Of a stretch of DNA of 64,000 nucleotides, positions 1-10,367 are shown one piece after another. Below the pieces are notes generated by a model, which worked only from the letters and a program-made list of their open reading frames with translations, did no database searches and had not been told where the DNA came from. The stretch is from Castanea sativa. Its lineage: Eukaryota > Streptophyta > Magnoliopsida > Fagales > Fagaceae. Location of the stretch: NCBI RefSeq assembly GCF_040712315.1, contig NC_134015.1:46580464-46644463 (forward strand), given 5' to 3'. Numbering within the stretch: the first letter of the stretch is position 1; each line of letters begins with the position of its first letter. The translations under genes and the position numbers were made by a program.

Positions 1-61
1 ATTAAGTAAGCTAAATGTCGTAGTTAAGCTCATAAAATAAGATGATAATGGAGAAAGTATG

Positions 62-865
62 TGTAAGGTCACAATTTGTGCACGAACCAAATCGTATCAA
101 GGGAATAGGCCCAAAAAGCCCAATACAATGAAATTTATAGAGAGTGGACTTGAAACCTAGGTTCTATGGATGTTGGACAATAAAAATGATGGGCTAGATC
201 CCCAATTCACATGCAACAAACTGCTTATGTAACAGAAATTCTCCTCGGACGTATGCCGATGACAGTTTATATTGCTTTCCTTGTTCTAAAGATAGATTAC
301 AATTGAGGGTGGTGTGTACAGTATTTTTCTCTTTCTTCCTTGATCCCCCTTCCTTGAATACATTTCTCTTCCTTTTATATCATCTTTTTCACTTTCATCC
401 ATCCTCCATGTATGAATTAGATCACTGATCCAGATACTTGTCCCATCCACCGCCCTCTTGAAGTCTTCCAACAATAGTTGTAAGGCTGATCCCCACTATT
501 CAGATGTTATTTCCTCATTAATGCGGCCAGAGGAGTAGGTACTGAGTTTTTAATGCGGTGGTAGCAGCTTTTTTTAAGATATTTCTCATTCATTCTTCCT
601 TACTGTGCCCTTGTGGAACACATCTCCATTTACCAGACCTGCTAGAATCTCCTTCTAAACATCATGGTGTACCATATGATCTTCATTTCATTTAGCCGAG
701 GAGATGTACCTCCTCGGACTATTTCCATCAGCCTCTTTTGCAACAGCGTGCTTGTGGGCTTTTAAATTAGGTACCGTTACTACTACTAAACCCTCCTTGT
801 ACAAATTATTACCCTCGAATTAGGCCCAAGACCCAAAAACATGCCTTGGACCTTTTGTCCTCACA
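62..865 (-). mobile_element. Solo LTR, family A copy 1
   Basis: An 804-bp unit begins TGTAAG, ends CTCACA, and is flanked by the perfect 5-bp duplication gtatg (57-61 and 866-870). That is the signature of an LTR retrotransposon reduced to one LTR by recombination. It shares long blocks with 15538-16287, such as the segments around 'cctcggacgta' and 'cattaatgcggcca'. On the minus strand a TATA box (TATAAAAGG, 371-379) sits in the middle, which suggests the LTR reads leftward. No coding capacity; superfamily not determined. Confidence 0.8.
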
Positions 866-1724
866 GTATGAATAACAAAATATTTATTGCAAATAGTTGT
901 AGGTATTTAATTTGATGAAAAGTGTCAATTCTAGCATATGTCATCATTTATTGCAAAAATTTATTTATTGTGACAATGTCTTATCAAAACTTAATTGTTT
1001 ATTGTTAGAAGATGACAACATTTGTTATTATTCTTAGTAAAAATTTTTCGTGAGTAGATACTATCTTTAATAAATAGGTTATAAGAAATTAATATAGTAA
1101 ATAAATAGTCATATGTTAAATAACAATTCCAAATTTAAGTACATAATTTTATACTACTTTGTAAAAATTTCTATTTTAAAATCTCTCACTCAAGATGCAG
1201 CACATGCCTTGCACGTATGAACCTTATTAGTTCTAAAAAGTGAGATGTTGAAAACTTATTTAGAACGTGGTCCGAACAAAAAAGTTTCAGATCGGTATCT
1301 GGTCCAAGGGTCCGAACCTGCGGCTAAGCCTCATATTAACCTCAGATTGGGCCTAAGGGCTCTCTAGTTTATGAGCGAATGAGCCTAATGGATAAATAAT
1401 TTCTTATTGCCAGTCCATCCTAATACATCAAAAGTTCCACAAGTTCACAAATCCGACAATTCAACATTACCATATTTGATATTTTTATGTTTCTTTATTT
1501 ATTATTATTTTTTAATAAAGGGTCTATGTATCTGATTTAATTATTATTCAAACATTTAATTGAACAAATAAAATTAACCATTGCACACTCTTGGTGAAAT
1601 AGTCGCTCTACAAGTATAAATATTTGGGGGATGTAGGGGGCAATGGCAAAAATTCAAGTTTCTAAGAGTGAATTTTACATACATATATACTTAGATTAAA
1701 CTAGAGTAGAATTCTATCTATCTA

Positions 1725-1755
<31 letters not shown>

Positions 1756-1956
1756 TTTTAGTATGGAAGGGTCTATGTATACATTAATTAATTCATTGAA
1801 CTATTATTTTAATATTTAATTGAAAAATAAAATTTATAGTATGGAAAGAAAGACATTTTAATTTTTTTTTTATTAAAGAAGCAAAGAAAATTGATTCAGC
1901 ACAAGGTGCACAAGGGCCCCATTTGCTCCGGATGCTAGTATGCAACAAATACTAAG
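866..1956. other. Intergenic, AT-rich, no gene seen
   Basis: No supported gene. The stretch is AT-rich and holds an AAT trinucleotide run near 1728-1753. The block at 1580-1700 ('ctacaagtataaatattt' and 'caaaaattcaagtttctaag') resembles 59890-59975, so part of it is an unclassified dispersed repeat. Confidence 0.5.
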
Positions 1957-2182
1957 GGTCTGTTTGAATACTGTTTATTTGGTTGAAAACTGAAAACGTT
2001 GTAGCAAAATAATTTTTAAATGTGTGAATAGTGTCGTTGACCCATTTTTAATGAAAAAATTGTTGAAAAAAGAGGTTTGTGAGTTCCGTGAACAGTGCAT
2101 GGGATTCACTGGTGTGACATAGAGCCACAAAAACACGCTTCTCAAAAAAAAAAAGTTGCAACACAGACGCAATCCAAACGCG
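1957..2182. mobile_element. hAT-like MITE, 226 bp
   Basis: The short element opens with ggtctgtttgaat and closes with aatccaaacgcg, which are imperfect terminal inverted repeats. It is flanked by the direct repeat tactaag (1950-1956 and 2183-2189). The interior ('gctgaaaactgaaaac'-like, 'gtgaacagtgca') has the look of a hAT-derived MITE common in trees. It does not encode a protein. Confidence 0.65.
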
Positions 2183-3084
2183 TACTAAGTGCCTCACTAA
2201 GCTAGACACACACACACAAGAACTGGTTTTGTCATATTATGCTACAACCTAATATATTTAGTACTAGTACATACCAATACTAATAACTTTGAGGGTCAGT
2301 AAAATTACGAATGCACTCTTTCTTTAATGTTTCTTATATTACTTAGCTACTCTTGACAAACACTCACGGAGCAAATGCACTCCTTAATTGGAGTTAATCT
2401 TTGATTGAGACCACCAAACCATGCCATTGAAGAATTCTCCACACTCGAGAATTCTAGCAAGCCATCATCTAATCCTCATGACCAATTAAACACATATATG
2501 ATATATGACTAAAAGAGCATTTAGAGGTCCCCTCTCTCCTACATGGGTATAAAGATTACGTTAAAAATGAAATATCAGAAAATCAAAGGCATATATTGTA
2601 TTAAAGTAAAAAATAACTAACATGTTATAATGCACGTACCTCAATCTACAATATTGTTGATTATAAGAATAAATTAAATAAAAAAAAAAAAACAATCGAC
2701 AGAATTGAATTGTTTTGTTTTGCAGGAATGGTTTATATGCTAAGTATGTAACAAACTTCTCTAATAATAACACATCCATCATCCCACTTTAAATCAAACA
2801 AACCCTCATTATATTCTAGTAAAACCATAACACATGTTTTTGTTTCTAGGATAAACTTTATTAACCTACCATTTAGTGTTTTTAGTTGAATTCATATTAT
2901 ATTTAAGTTACTTTTACATGATTTTCCATTTTAATGCATCACTTCTCTCTCAATAAATTATTATTTGGTAAAATTACTTGTGTTCAAGAATTAAGCTTTT
3001 ACTTCATTACATGTAAATGTGCAATTTATAATTTTTTATTTTAGATTAAAATGCTTTTTATTTGACAAATTACCAAATACAAAT
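2183..3084. other. Intergenic, no gene seen
   Basis: AT-rich spacer with a short CA run (2206-2217) and A/T tracts. No open frame here has gene-like composition or a recognisable motif. Confidence 0.5.
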
Positions 3085-3164
3085 GCTTGAATTTCAAATT
3101 CTTTAACCGTATCTAGCACCACAACTTACCTCTTTTTCCCGCTTAAAACATATAGCTCATGTCC

Positions 3165-3172
3165 TATAAATA
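3165..3172 (+). promoter_or_regulatory. TATA box of left hairpin arm gene
   Basis: TATAAATA lies 60 bp before the ATG at 3232. The same sequence is kept in the mirrored position of the other arm (4098-4105, minus strand), so each copy retains a core promoter. Confidence 0.55.
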
Positions 3173-3231
3173 TGAGTAGTGGCCGCTACCCACACACAAA
3201 AACAAAATCCATAGCCAAATAACTCAAAAAA

Positions 3232-3507
3232 ATGGTGCCTAAGAGTGTGGAAATGTTGAAAAGGAACATTCATTGGATTTATAATGAAATCAATAAGTTG
3301 ATCGTTGATGCACCCCATGCAGTTGAAGATGAAGATGAAGCTGTATCTGTAGCGCTTCAAGCTCGTATTGGTAAGTTTTATAGTTTTCTTCTTTTCTCAT
3401 TTTTTATATACTAAATTGTTTTCTTTTTAAGTTTTTAGCTCAATGTCCATTGGGAGACAATACTGAGCAGATGGAGCAATATCTCCAAGAAATTCGTGAA
3501 ACAATTG
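3232..3507 (+). CDS. Small gene of unknown family, left arm (partial)
   Basis: Exon 1 (3232-3370) starts MVPKSVEMLKRN and runs through an acidic EDEDE stretch. The intron 3371-3438 begins GTAAGT and ends TTTTTAG. Exon 2 (3439-3507) continues in frame with AQCPLGDNTEQMEQYLQEI and ends at another GTAAGT. About 70 residues are readable; the gene then runs into the hairpin axis, so the 3' part is missing. No known domain is recognised. The acidic run and the MEQYLxEI helix-like segment recur in the right arm, and the second also recurs near 26.65 kb. An upstream ATG overlapping the TATA box is closed by a stop in this arm. It may be a transposon-carried gene fragment. Confidence 0.5.
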
Positions 3508-3749
3508 GTAAGTTTCTTTAACATTTTTTGATTTAAATTTCTCTTTTTATTGGTTGTTACAAGTAGTTCATTTGATTATAGTAATTAATTTATTTTATAA
3601 TCTTTTTTATCTCCATTCTGCGAATAGTAACAATTGGAGAACGGAGATAAAAAAGATTATAAAATAAATTAACTACTAAAATTAAATGAACTACTTGTAA
3701 CAACTGATAAAAAAAAAAAATTAAATAAAAAAATGGTAAAGAAACTTAC

Positions 3750-4038
3750 CAATTGTTTCACGAATTTCTTGAAGATATTGGTCCATCTACTCAGTATTGT
3801 CCCCTAGTGGACATTGAGCTAAAAATTTAAAAAGAAAAACAATTTAGTAAATAAAAAACGAGAAAAGAAGAAAACTATAAAACTTACCAACACGAGCTCG
3901 AAGCGCTACAGGTACTACTTCATCTTCATCTTCATCTTCATCTTTAAATGCATGGGGTGCATCAACTATCAACTTATTGATTTCATTAAAAATATAATGA
4001 ATGTTCCTTTTCAACATTCCCACACTCTTAGGCACCAT
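3750..4038 (-). pseudogene. Small gene of unknown family, right arm, broken
   Basis: This is the inverted copy of the gene at 3232-3507. Exon 1 is 3888-4038 and exon 2 is 3750-3818, with the same GTAAG donors and TTTTTAG acceptor. Exon 1 has a longer acidic EDEDEDED-type run (12 extra nt). In exon 2 the codon for Q in the sequence DNTEQMEQY of the other copy is TAG, so this copy would stop there. The frame extends upstream to 4098 without a stop, but that ATG overlaps the TATA box and is unlikely to be used. Function unknown. Confidence 0.5.
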
Positions 4039-4097
4039 TTTTTTGAGTTGTTTGGCTATGGATTTTGCTTTTGTGTGTGAGTAGTGGCCACTGCTCA

Positions 4098-4105
4098 TAT
4101 TTATA
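4098..4105 (-). promoter_or_regulatory. TATA box of right hairpin arm gene
   Basis: TATAAATA on the minus strand, 60 bp before the ATG at 4038. It mirrors 3165-3172. Confidence 0.5.
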
Positions 4106-4239
4106 GGACATGAGCTATAGGTTTTAAGCCGAAAAAGAGGTGAGGTGTGTTACTAGATACAGTTAAAGGATTTGAAAATCAAGCAACGAAGTAAGAGTGG
4201 GTAGTTGCAATAGAGGTTTGTTCCAACAATAAATTTCTT

Positions 4240-4345
4240 TGCGATAGGTCATAATATTGCAATAAGAGTGGTGTAATAATTTGATCATACTATATGTGTT
4301 TACAAATTTGAAAATGGCATGATAGTGTGATTGATATAGGTAAGC
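4240..4345. repeat. Flank block shared with 26.45 kb
   Basis: The stretch containing 'gtggtgtaataatttgatca' and 'atgtgtttacaaatttgaaa' matches the reverse complement of about 26455-26535 closely over some 80 bp. Both copies lie beside members of the same small-gene family, so the block is probably part of one dispersed element. Confidence 0.6.
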
Positions 4346-4487
4346 AAGTTTTATGCTTGCTAAAAAAAATACAAACATCATTTTGGTAAATAAAAATATC
4401 ATTCAATAATTGTTTTTAAAAGTATATTTTATTAGATAGTAGCATTTTTTTTTCCATTTATATGGACTAATAAACATGGTATCACCC

Positions 4488-5223
4488 TACGGGTGTCAAT
4501 GTTGGACCCAACCCGTGAACAAGACACGAACCCGACATGGGTTTTTGCGGGTTAAGGTTAGGTCTTAGTAGAATTTGGTCATAAACGGGTTAACTCGAAA
4601 GCAACACGATAAGGAACGAGTCATAAGAGGGTCAACCCGCATGACCCGTAATAGACACGTTTGACACGCCAATTTATTTGTGTCAACCTAAAATGACCCA
4701 TTTAACACAACCCGTTTAACTTGTATAATAAACAAATATTCATTTTATTTTAGATTTGTCAAATACCTTTTATATCCAACCTATATTTTAAACTTAAAAT
4801 GAAAAGTGAGCAATAACAAAAAACTTACAAGTATAATTGGAAATTGAAACTATACAAATTTACGTACACTAATATATATAATTGGAAATGGAACTATATT
4901 ATTTTGAATGTGAGTTGAAGACTTGAAGTGTATGCACCATTTTTGGAATGCAAAAAATATTTATTTCTAGATGGATATTATATTTAATACTAAGTGTGTT
5001 GAAATGGGTCGTGTCACATTCTTGTCAATCCAACATAACTTGTTTATTAAGCGTGTTAAAGTGGGTTGGTTCAGGTCAGTCTGCCTCATTAACAAGTCGG
5101 GTTAAGGTTGAAGGATTATGACATGATTATTAAATGGGTTGGGTTAAGGTTGAGCCATTTAGTTGAATACCCCTATCTCAACAAGACATGAACCCGACAT
5201 GCTAACTCGAATTGACACCCCTA
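4488..5223. mobile_element. Non-autonomous hAT-like element, 736 bp
   Basis: The termini tacgggtgtcaat and attgacacccta form inverted repeats of the type TAGGGGTGTCAAT. They are flanked by the direct repeat atcaccc (4481-4487 and 5224-5230). The interior is rich in 'aacccg', 'cgggtt' and 'gacccg' blocks and has no coding frame. Superfamily is inferred from the 7-8 bp duplication and the TIR. Confidence 0.7.
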
Positions 5224-5429
5224 ATCACCCATTGCCATCGGCTCAATGAATCCACGCTAAAAACCTATATATATATATATATATAATATTTTTACAATAA
5301 ATCTCAAGTGATAAGTTGTTATTGTCTGTCATAAATAGGTAAAAAAAAGTAAAATTTAAACTGTGAATTTAAATTAGAACTAATAACCACATATAATTTG
5401 TTATGAAAGTGTTGTGAAAATTGAACTTA

Positions 5430-5748
5430 TCTATACTATTATTTAAGAGATTTTTCCTGTTTGAATTCCTCATTTTTTAGTTCAAAAATGCCCTTATACC
5501 CCTATGTTTAAGTAGAGATAAAACTACTAGACAATCTGGTAAAAATGCAACTCTAACTTCCATCAAAACATTGCGTAAAAAATAGGATCACTTTCCTGTT
5601 AATTTTCAAATTACTTTATCCACTTATAAATTATATTTTTCAAAATAAAAATTATATGTATATATAAAATTATAATTTTTTTTTCTACAATAGGACCACT
5701 AAAAAAAAAAGCCTCATCGCACGCGCTTTGCAAGTGTGGTGAGGCTAG
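5430..5748 (+). mobile_element. Non-autonomous Helitron, 319 bp
   Basis: It starts TCTATACTATTATTTAAGAG next to a host A and ends CTAG next to a host T. Just before the end is a hairpin (gcctcatcgcac ... gtgtggtgaggc, 5711-5745). These are the hallmarks of a Helitron, with insertion between A and T. A close relative lies at 43781-44085. No coding capacity. Confidence 0.8.
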
Positions 5749-5757
5749 TATTTTTTT

Positions 5758-6724
5758 GACAAAAATGCAAAACTGACCCTCTAACTTTCACTTTTTTTCA
5801 TTTCAATCCTCTAACTTTCAGTTTTATTAATTTAGTCCTCTAACTTTCAATTTTTGTCAATTCAGTCATCTGTTATAGCTTAGTTAGTGTTGCCCTGAAA
5901 TGACGCCGTTTTGCTTTTTTTTTTTAATTATGAATTAAAAGAAAATAAGAAAAATCTGGAAAAAAAAAAACATTAAGGGGAACGACGACGTCGTCCCCCT
6001 TCCCCTGAATCAAAACAAATGCCATGTGTGAGTGCTAAGGTTTTACTTCCCACAAGGCCACGCCGAGCACCCTTGTGGCGCTGTCGATTTCTGGAGCTGC
6101 CCCGGCAGACTTCCTCCTTACGTGCTTTGCAAAGTTTCGGCTATCAAGTTCATGGCTGATCCTGACACAGATGAGGTCTTCGTGAAGATTAGACTTGTTC
6201 CGGTGAGTGGCAATGATCAGGAGTTTGATGATAATGGAATCGGAGGAATGAACAGTTCGGAGCCACAGGAGAAACCGGCTTCGTTTGCGATGACTTTGAT
6301 GCAATTGGATGCAAACAATGGTGGGGGATTCTCTGCTCTGAGGTATTGTGCGGAGACAATTTTTCCACGGCTAGATTACTCGGCTAAACCACCCTTGCAA
6401 ACCATTTTGGCTAAGGATGTTCATGGGGTTACTTGGAAGTTTAGGCATATTTACAGAGGGACGCCGCGGCAGCGTTTATTTGTTTGTTTTTTTTGGTCAG
6501 ATTTTTCTTATTTTCTTTTAATTCCAAATTAAAAAAAAAAAAAACACACACACACACAAGCAAAATGGCGTCGTTTCAGTGGTTCTAACGACATCACTAA
6601 CTGAGTTGTAACGGAGGACTGAATTGACAAAAATTGAAAGTTAGAGAACTAAATTGACAAAACTGAAAGTTAGATGAAAAAAAAAAAAAAGTAAAAATTA
6701 GAGGAGCAGTTTTATATTTTTGCC
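5758..6724. mobile_element. Pack-MULE carrying an ARF fragment
   Basis: A 967-bp element with terminal inverted repeats of about 220 bp (5758-5975 and 6495-6724). They share blocks such as 'ctctaactttcagtttt' and 'ttgtcaattcagtc'. It is flanked by the perfect 9-bp duplication tattttttt (5749-5757 and 6725-6733). Long TIRs plus a 9-bp duplication are typical of Mutator-like elements. There is no transposase; the centre holds a host gene fragment (6032-6480), which makes it a Pack-MULE. Confidence 0.8.
6032..6532 (+). pseudogene. Captured auxin response factor (ARF10/16-type) fragment
   Basis: The open frame of 166 codons contains YFPQGHAEH, PPYVLCKVSAIKFMADP, TDEVFVKIRLVP, YCAETIFPRLDYS and TILAKDVHGVTWKFRHIYRG, in that order. 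These are the start of the DNA-binding region of ARF10/16-type auxin response factors, through the first part of the B3 domain. The parent protein is a nuclear transcription factor of several hundred residues. Here the B3 domain is cut soon after YRGTPRQR, and the frame then runs into TIR sequence. It has no stop inside the captured part, so it could be translated, but it lacks the middle and dimerisation regions. The putative start at 6032 lies at the inner edge of the left TIR. Capture by the surrounding element is inferred from position. Confidence 0.8.
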
Positions 6725-6994
6725 TATTTTTTTTATTGGTAAAAAAAAAATAGACTTATGGAAACAAAAATTGGCGCGCAAATGTAATGCTGAAAACGGG
6801 CTGGAGCAGGCCACTCTCCATTAGCCAGTAATTAGAGTCTATGACTTGAGGGAGGTTAAATCAGTAAATTAACATATTTTATAAATATCTCTCGGACCTG
6901 TATGTAAACCATTCCCAAAATTCAAAATTTGGTAGTCCAAACAGTTTCCACAAGCAGAACAACCAAAGCAAAGAGGAAGAGAGAGAGTCTAACA

Positions 6995-9907
6995 ATGGCA
7001 ATGATCCCTATACCGAGCGAAGAAGTAGAGATCCCCATTAGAGAAAGGCCTGAGCAGTGGCAATGGGAGATTCAGTTCTCTCGCTTCTTCAACTACCCTC
7101 CTCTCTCCTCCACCTCTCCCCATCTCATTCCTCTCCCTCCCAAACTCCGTAACCGTCGTCCTCAAGGCACCTGGATCTCTTCTTCCTCTTCCTCCTCCGC
7201 CTTCCTCCGCCTCCTCAACGATCCTTCCAACTCCGACGTCATCCTCACCGTCTCTTTCAGAGCCAATATCCTTGTAACTCCTCCCTTCTCTTCTACAACT
7301 TTCTTCTGCTCCATCTTTCAAAATTAAACCTATTTTATTTTGAAACCTCACGTTTTAGTTTAATCTCTATTGATTTGCATTTGCACGCTAATAATCACAC
7401 TCAATCAGCGGATTGTGAATTCAATCCATTATTTAATTAGCTCCTATAACTTCTGCTCCATTTTTTCAATTAATTCTGATTTGATTTTTCAGGAATTTCC
7501 CGCGCTTTTTTTGGATGATCAACCTGTAACTTCTGCTCCATTTCTTCAATTAATTACGAAATTCAAATAATTATTTAATTAGATCATCCAAACTTCGTTT
7601 AAATCTAGGGGATTTTTCTGTTTTTGTTTATACGATTTAACATTTCACGAATTTCCTGCGTTATTTGAAGCACTGCCTATAAGTACTTATACCGTTGCCG
7701 TTGCGATTGCAGTTTTTGTTTAGGCTTCTGATACTTTTTATGAATTGTTATCTCTCTCTCTCCCTCTGTTTTTTTAATATAATATATGAATATAATTCAT
7801 GAGAATTCGAGATGCCTTCACTTCAATTCTAATATAATATCTTTCAAATTCAGGTGTCTAAGAATAGTAGCATTCTGTGTTTTAAGCATTATTTCTTTAT
7901 TTACATTGCAAATTTTTCAAGATTTTAGGGCATGTACTGATTAGTTGATTACCGCAAAGTAATGACATGGATTATATTGCAACAGCCAAACAGATTTTTA
8001 TTTTTTGTAACTGTAAATTCCATTTTGTTAGAAAGCACAGATGATATGTTTGAACAGAACTTGAGTTACATGGTTAAAACATGTTGCAGGAACAGCACTA
8101 TGTGTCCAAGCTGCACTTCACATGGCCTCAGGTCTCGTGCGTTGCTGGATTTCCTGCCAGGGGTATAAGGGCAGTTTTTGTGAGCTACAGAGATCAAGTA
8201 GGCGAGGCAAGTTGCTTACTTAGTACTTACTCTACTGTGTATCATAGTCACTCAACTTTGAATATGAAAGTTAGTTTTTGTGAGTGCTAAGTTGTAAAGG
8301 TGTGACAGACTGACTGTATGATGGATTTATGATTGATTCTTTATGACTTCACTAAGAAATGTTTTGACTGACATAGCTTCATAGCTGTTACTGGCAATAT
8401 GTATACTTCTCTTTCCTCTGGCCTTGCTACTTATAATCAAGTGGTTTTGCAGACGTAATTATTTTATTAGAAAACATTGTATTTTAGAGTAGTTCTTCAT
8501 TTCTCCAAAGCCCATTTAATTATTTTCCTCGTCTTTGCAGATCCAGAAGTTTGCTTTGCGATTTTCAACAATTTATGAAGCAGACGGATTCATAAATGCT
8601 TTGAAGGTGAAACCAATGGGTCTTTATAACATAGATAATCATCATGACTTCTTGAAGCCAATGGCCACACTAGGTTTACAATACTTTTCCTCATTCTCAT
8701 GCACTGATTGTGTCATGCTTTTTTTCCTCTTTCAGGAGATCTTGAAGGATATGAGGGATATTCCACCTCTGAATAGTGACTATGGCTCTGAAATTGTATC
8801 GCAATCTGAGTTTATGTCTTCAAATACACACCCGGATAGGTAAAATAGAAGACTGCTGTCGATTAATTAGGTCATTCCTATATATATATATATATGAGTG
8901 TATGTCGATATATAAATGTGAGACAATTCTGAACAAGGTTTGCTGTGTATGCAGAGCTTTTGAGAACTTGAATCTTATGACTTCTCTTGAAACTTATACT
9001 CCTCAAATGTCTCCAAGCTTGAAAAATGAAGTTGAGCAACACTCATCTAATCAGGAAAAGGAAACTACATTTGCTCACAAGTTTGAAGGAATTCAAGCAT
9101 CATTGCCGCCCAGCTTCACAGCATTACTGTCCGACTGCTGCGCTGAGGTCTACCAAGGTAGATATGTTGCTCCAGTTAAACCGGAGAAACTTCTGATTCT
9201 GCATGATGACTCAATTTCTATGATTGAAATCTGTAGGTTCGGGTTCAGCCCAATCAAATCTCTGTGAGGAAGTTGATCTCAAATCCCAAATTGTGGTATC
9301 CTTCTGAATTTTTGGTCTGATATTATTGACAGATGTGTTTGATAACCAGCAAAATAAGCAGTAACATGTTGCCTATTATTACATGGGTGGCTTGGAAATT
9401 AAAGACCACTTTCGAGATTGCACTTTTCCTACTATGCAAGATTTATGATCAATTGCACTTGTGATTTATTGACGTATTTTGATGTTTGTTGCAGAGATAC
9501 ATGGAAGATTCTTCCTTCCAAGGTAAGTCTATTTTAAACTTAATCCTTAATTAATCACAAACTTTTTAGCCTGTTGTACTGAAGGGAGCTTGATCTGAGC
9601 ATAACCAGCAAGACTATTCGCTTTGAAGCTATGTGGAGTCATTCATAGAGGATACTGCTCAGTGCTTTATATAAACCCTGTCTTGAACTTAGTTTTTAGT
9701 CTTTATATACATGCAATTCAAAAGGAAACACAGAAGCTGCTAAAATATGACTATTAAGCACTGCTGTCAATGGAAAATTTTGTTTCATCAACTTTGTTAT
9801 TCAAGATGATCATTTGTTAAGGGTTTTTATTTTTCCTTTTTTTGCCAGACATGTTGATTAAAGTGGAGAAAGTTATCAGCGAAATTGGCGGTGATTTGAC
9901 ATTGTAG
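6995..9907 (+). CDS. PHS1: PHS1, meiotic homologous pairing protein
   Basis: Eight exons read as one 304-aa protein: 6995-7273, 8090-8206, 8541-8606, 8736-8839, 8955-9157, 9237-9295, 9495-9522 and 9849-9907. Phases join exactly. Recognisable blocks are HYVSKLHFTWPQVSC, GFPARGIRAVFVSYRDQ, IQKFALRFST, SLPPSFTALLSDCC and the C-terminal RYMEDSSFQ/DMLIKVEKVISEIGG. They match my memory of the plant POOR HOMOLOGOUS SYNAPSIS 1 family, which is needed for homologue pairing in meiosis and for nuclear entry of RAD50. The ATG at 6995 (MAMIPIPSEE) is the first in frame. The exon 2 donor appears to be GC (GAG|GCAAGT) rather than GT. Using the nearby GTAGGC instead would drop three residues (VGE) and stay in frame. 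No frame break is seen, so the gene looks intact. Confidence 0.82.
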
Positions 9908-10367
9908 TTGTACATGGCTTTGCAAATGAAGTCTGGAGCAGAATGCGTTTCCTTCATTCCCCTGCAATGGAAGTTGTATATGGCATTTGATACATACAGG
10001 CTAAACCATGTTCATATTCTCCCCTACACAACCCCCCCGCCCCCCCCGCGCGCACGGTTGTTATAATTTCTCAAAGATTTTTGTAGATAATGAAGTTGCT
10101 TGTTGCAAGTGGGTTTCACAAATAATTGAAAATCTTGGTAATTAGGGTATTTTTTCTTTCTGAAAGTTCGTTTACATATTTTTTCTTTGACTGCAAATAT
10201 CTTCCATATCATTTCTCTTTGTTCTACACTCACAACGTTCAGCCTATTATCATTTCAATGGAGTAATAAAATCCAACCAGAAAAGGAAAAAAAAAAGCCA
10301 CTGTAAAACCAACTACAGAACCTGTCCAGGCCAGAACCCATATGAAACATCCAAAACTATATTAATA
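9908..10367. other. Convergent spacer between PHS1 and peroxidase
   Basis: The 460-bp gap holds the 3' ends of two convergent genes. It contains a C-rich stretch (about 10030-10052, two runs of seven and eight C) that could form a G-quadruplex on the minus strand. No open frame in it looks real. Confidence 0.6.

Larger units (their letters stand above)
3085..4186. repeat. Long inverted repeat of a small gene (hairpin locus)
   Basis: The left arm (about 3085-3619) and right arm (about 3638-4186) are reverse complements at roughly 90% identity by eye, separated by an 18-nt loop (3620-3637). The arms pair through promoter, exon 1, intron 1, exon 2 and part of intron 2 of the same small gene, so the two gene copies converge. 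No target site duplication is clear at the outer ends. Differences include a 12-nt GATGAA-type expansion in the right arm and a stop codon in its exon 2. A full-length transcript would fold into a hairpin of more than 500 base pairs. Confidence 0.85.

Noticed and set aside
6032..6532. A functional short ARF gene
   Set aside because: It ends inside the B3 domain, runs into TIR sequence, and sits within an element with 9-bp target duplications.
7490..7526. Possible extra exon in PHS1 intron 1 (EFPALFLDDQP, AG before and GT after)
   Set aside because: Exon 1 joins exon 2 in phase, giving the expected family sequence without it. It may be a cryptic exon; nearby 'taacttctgctccat' is simply duplicated.
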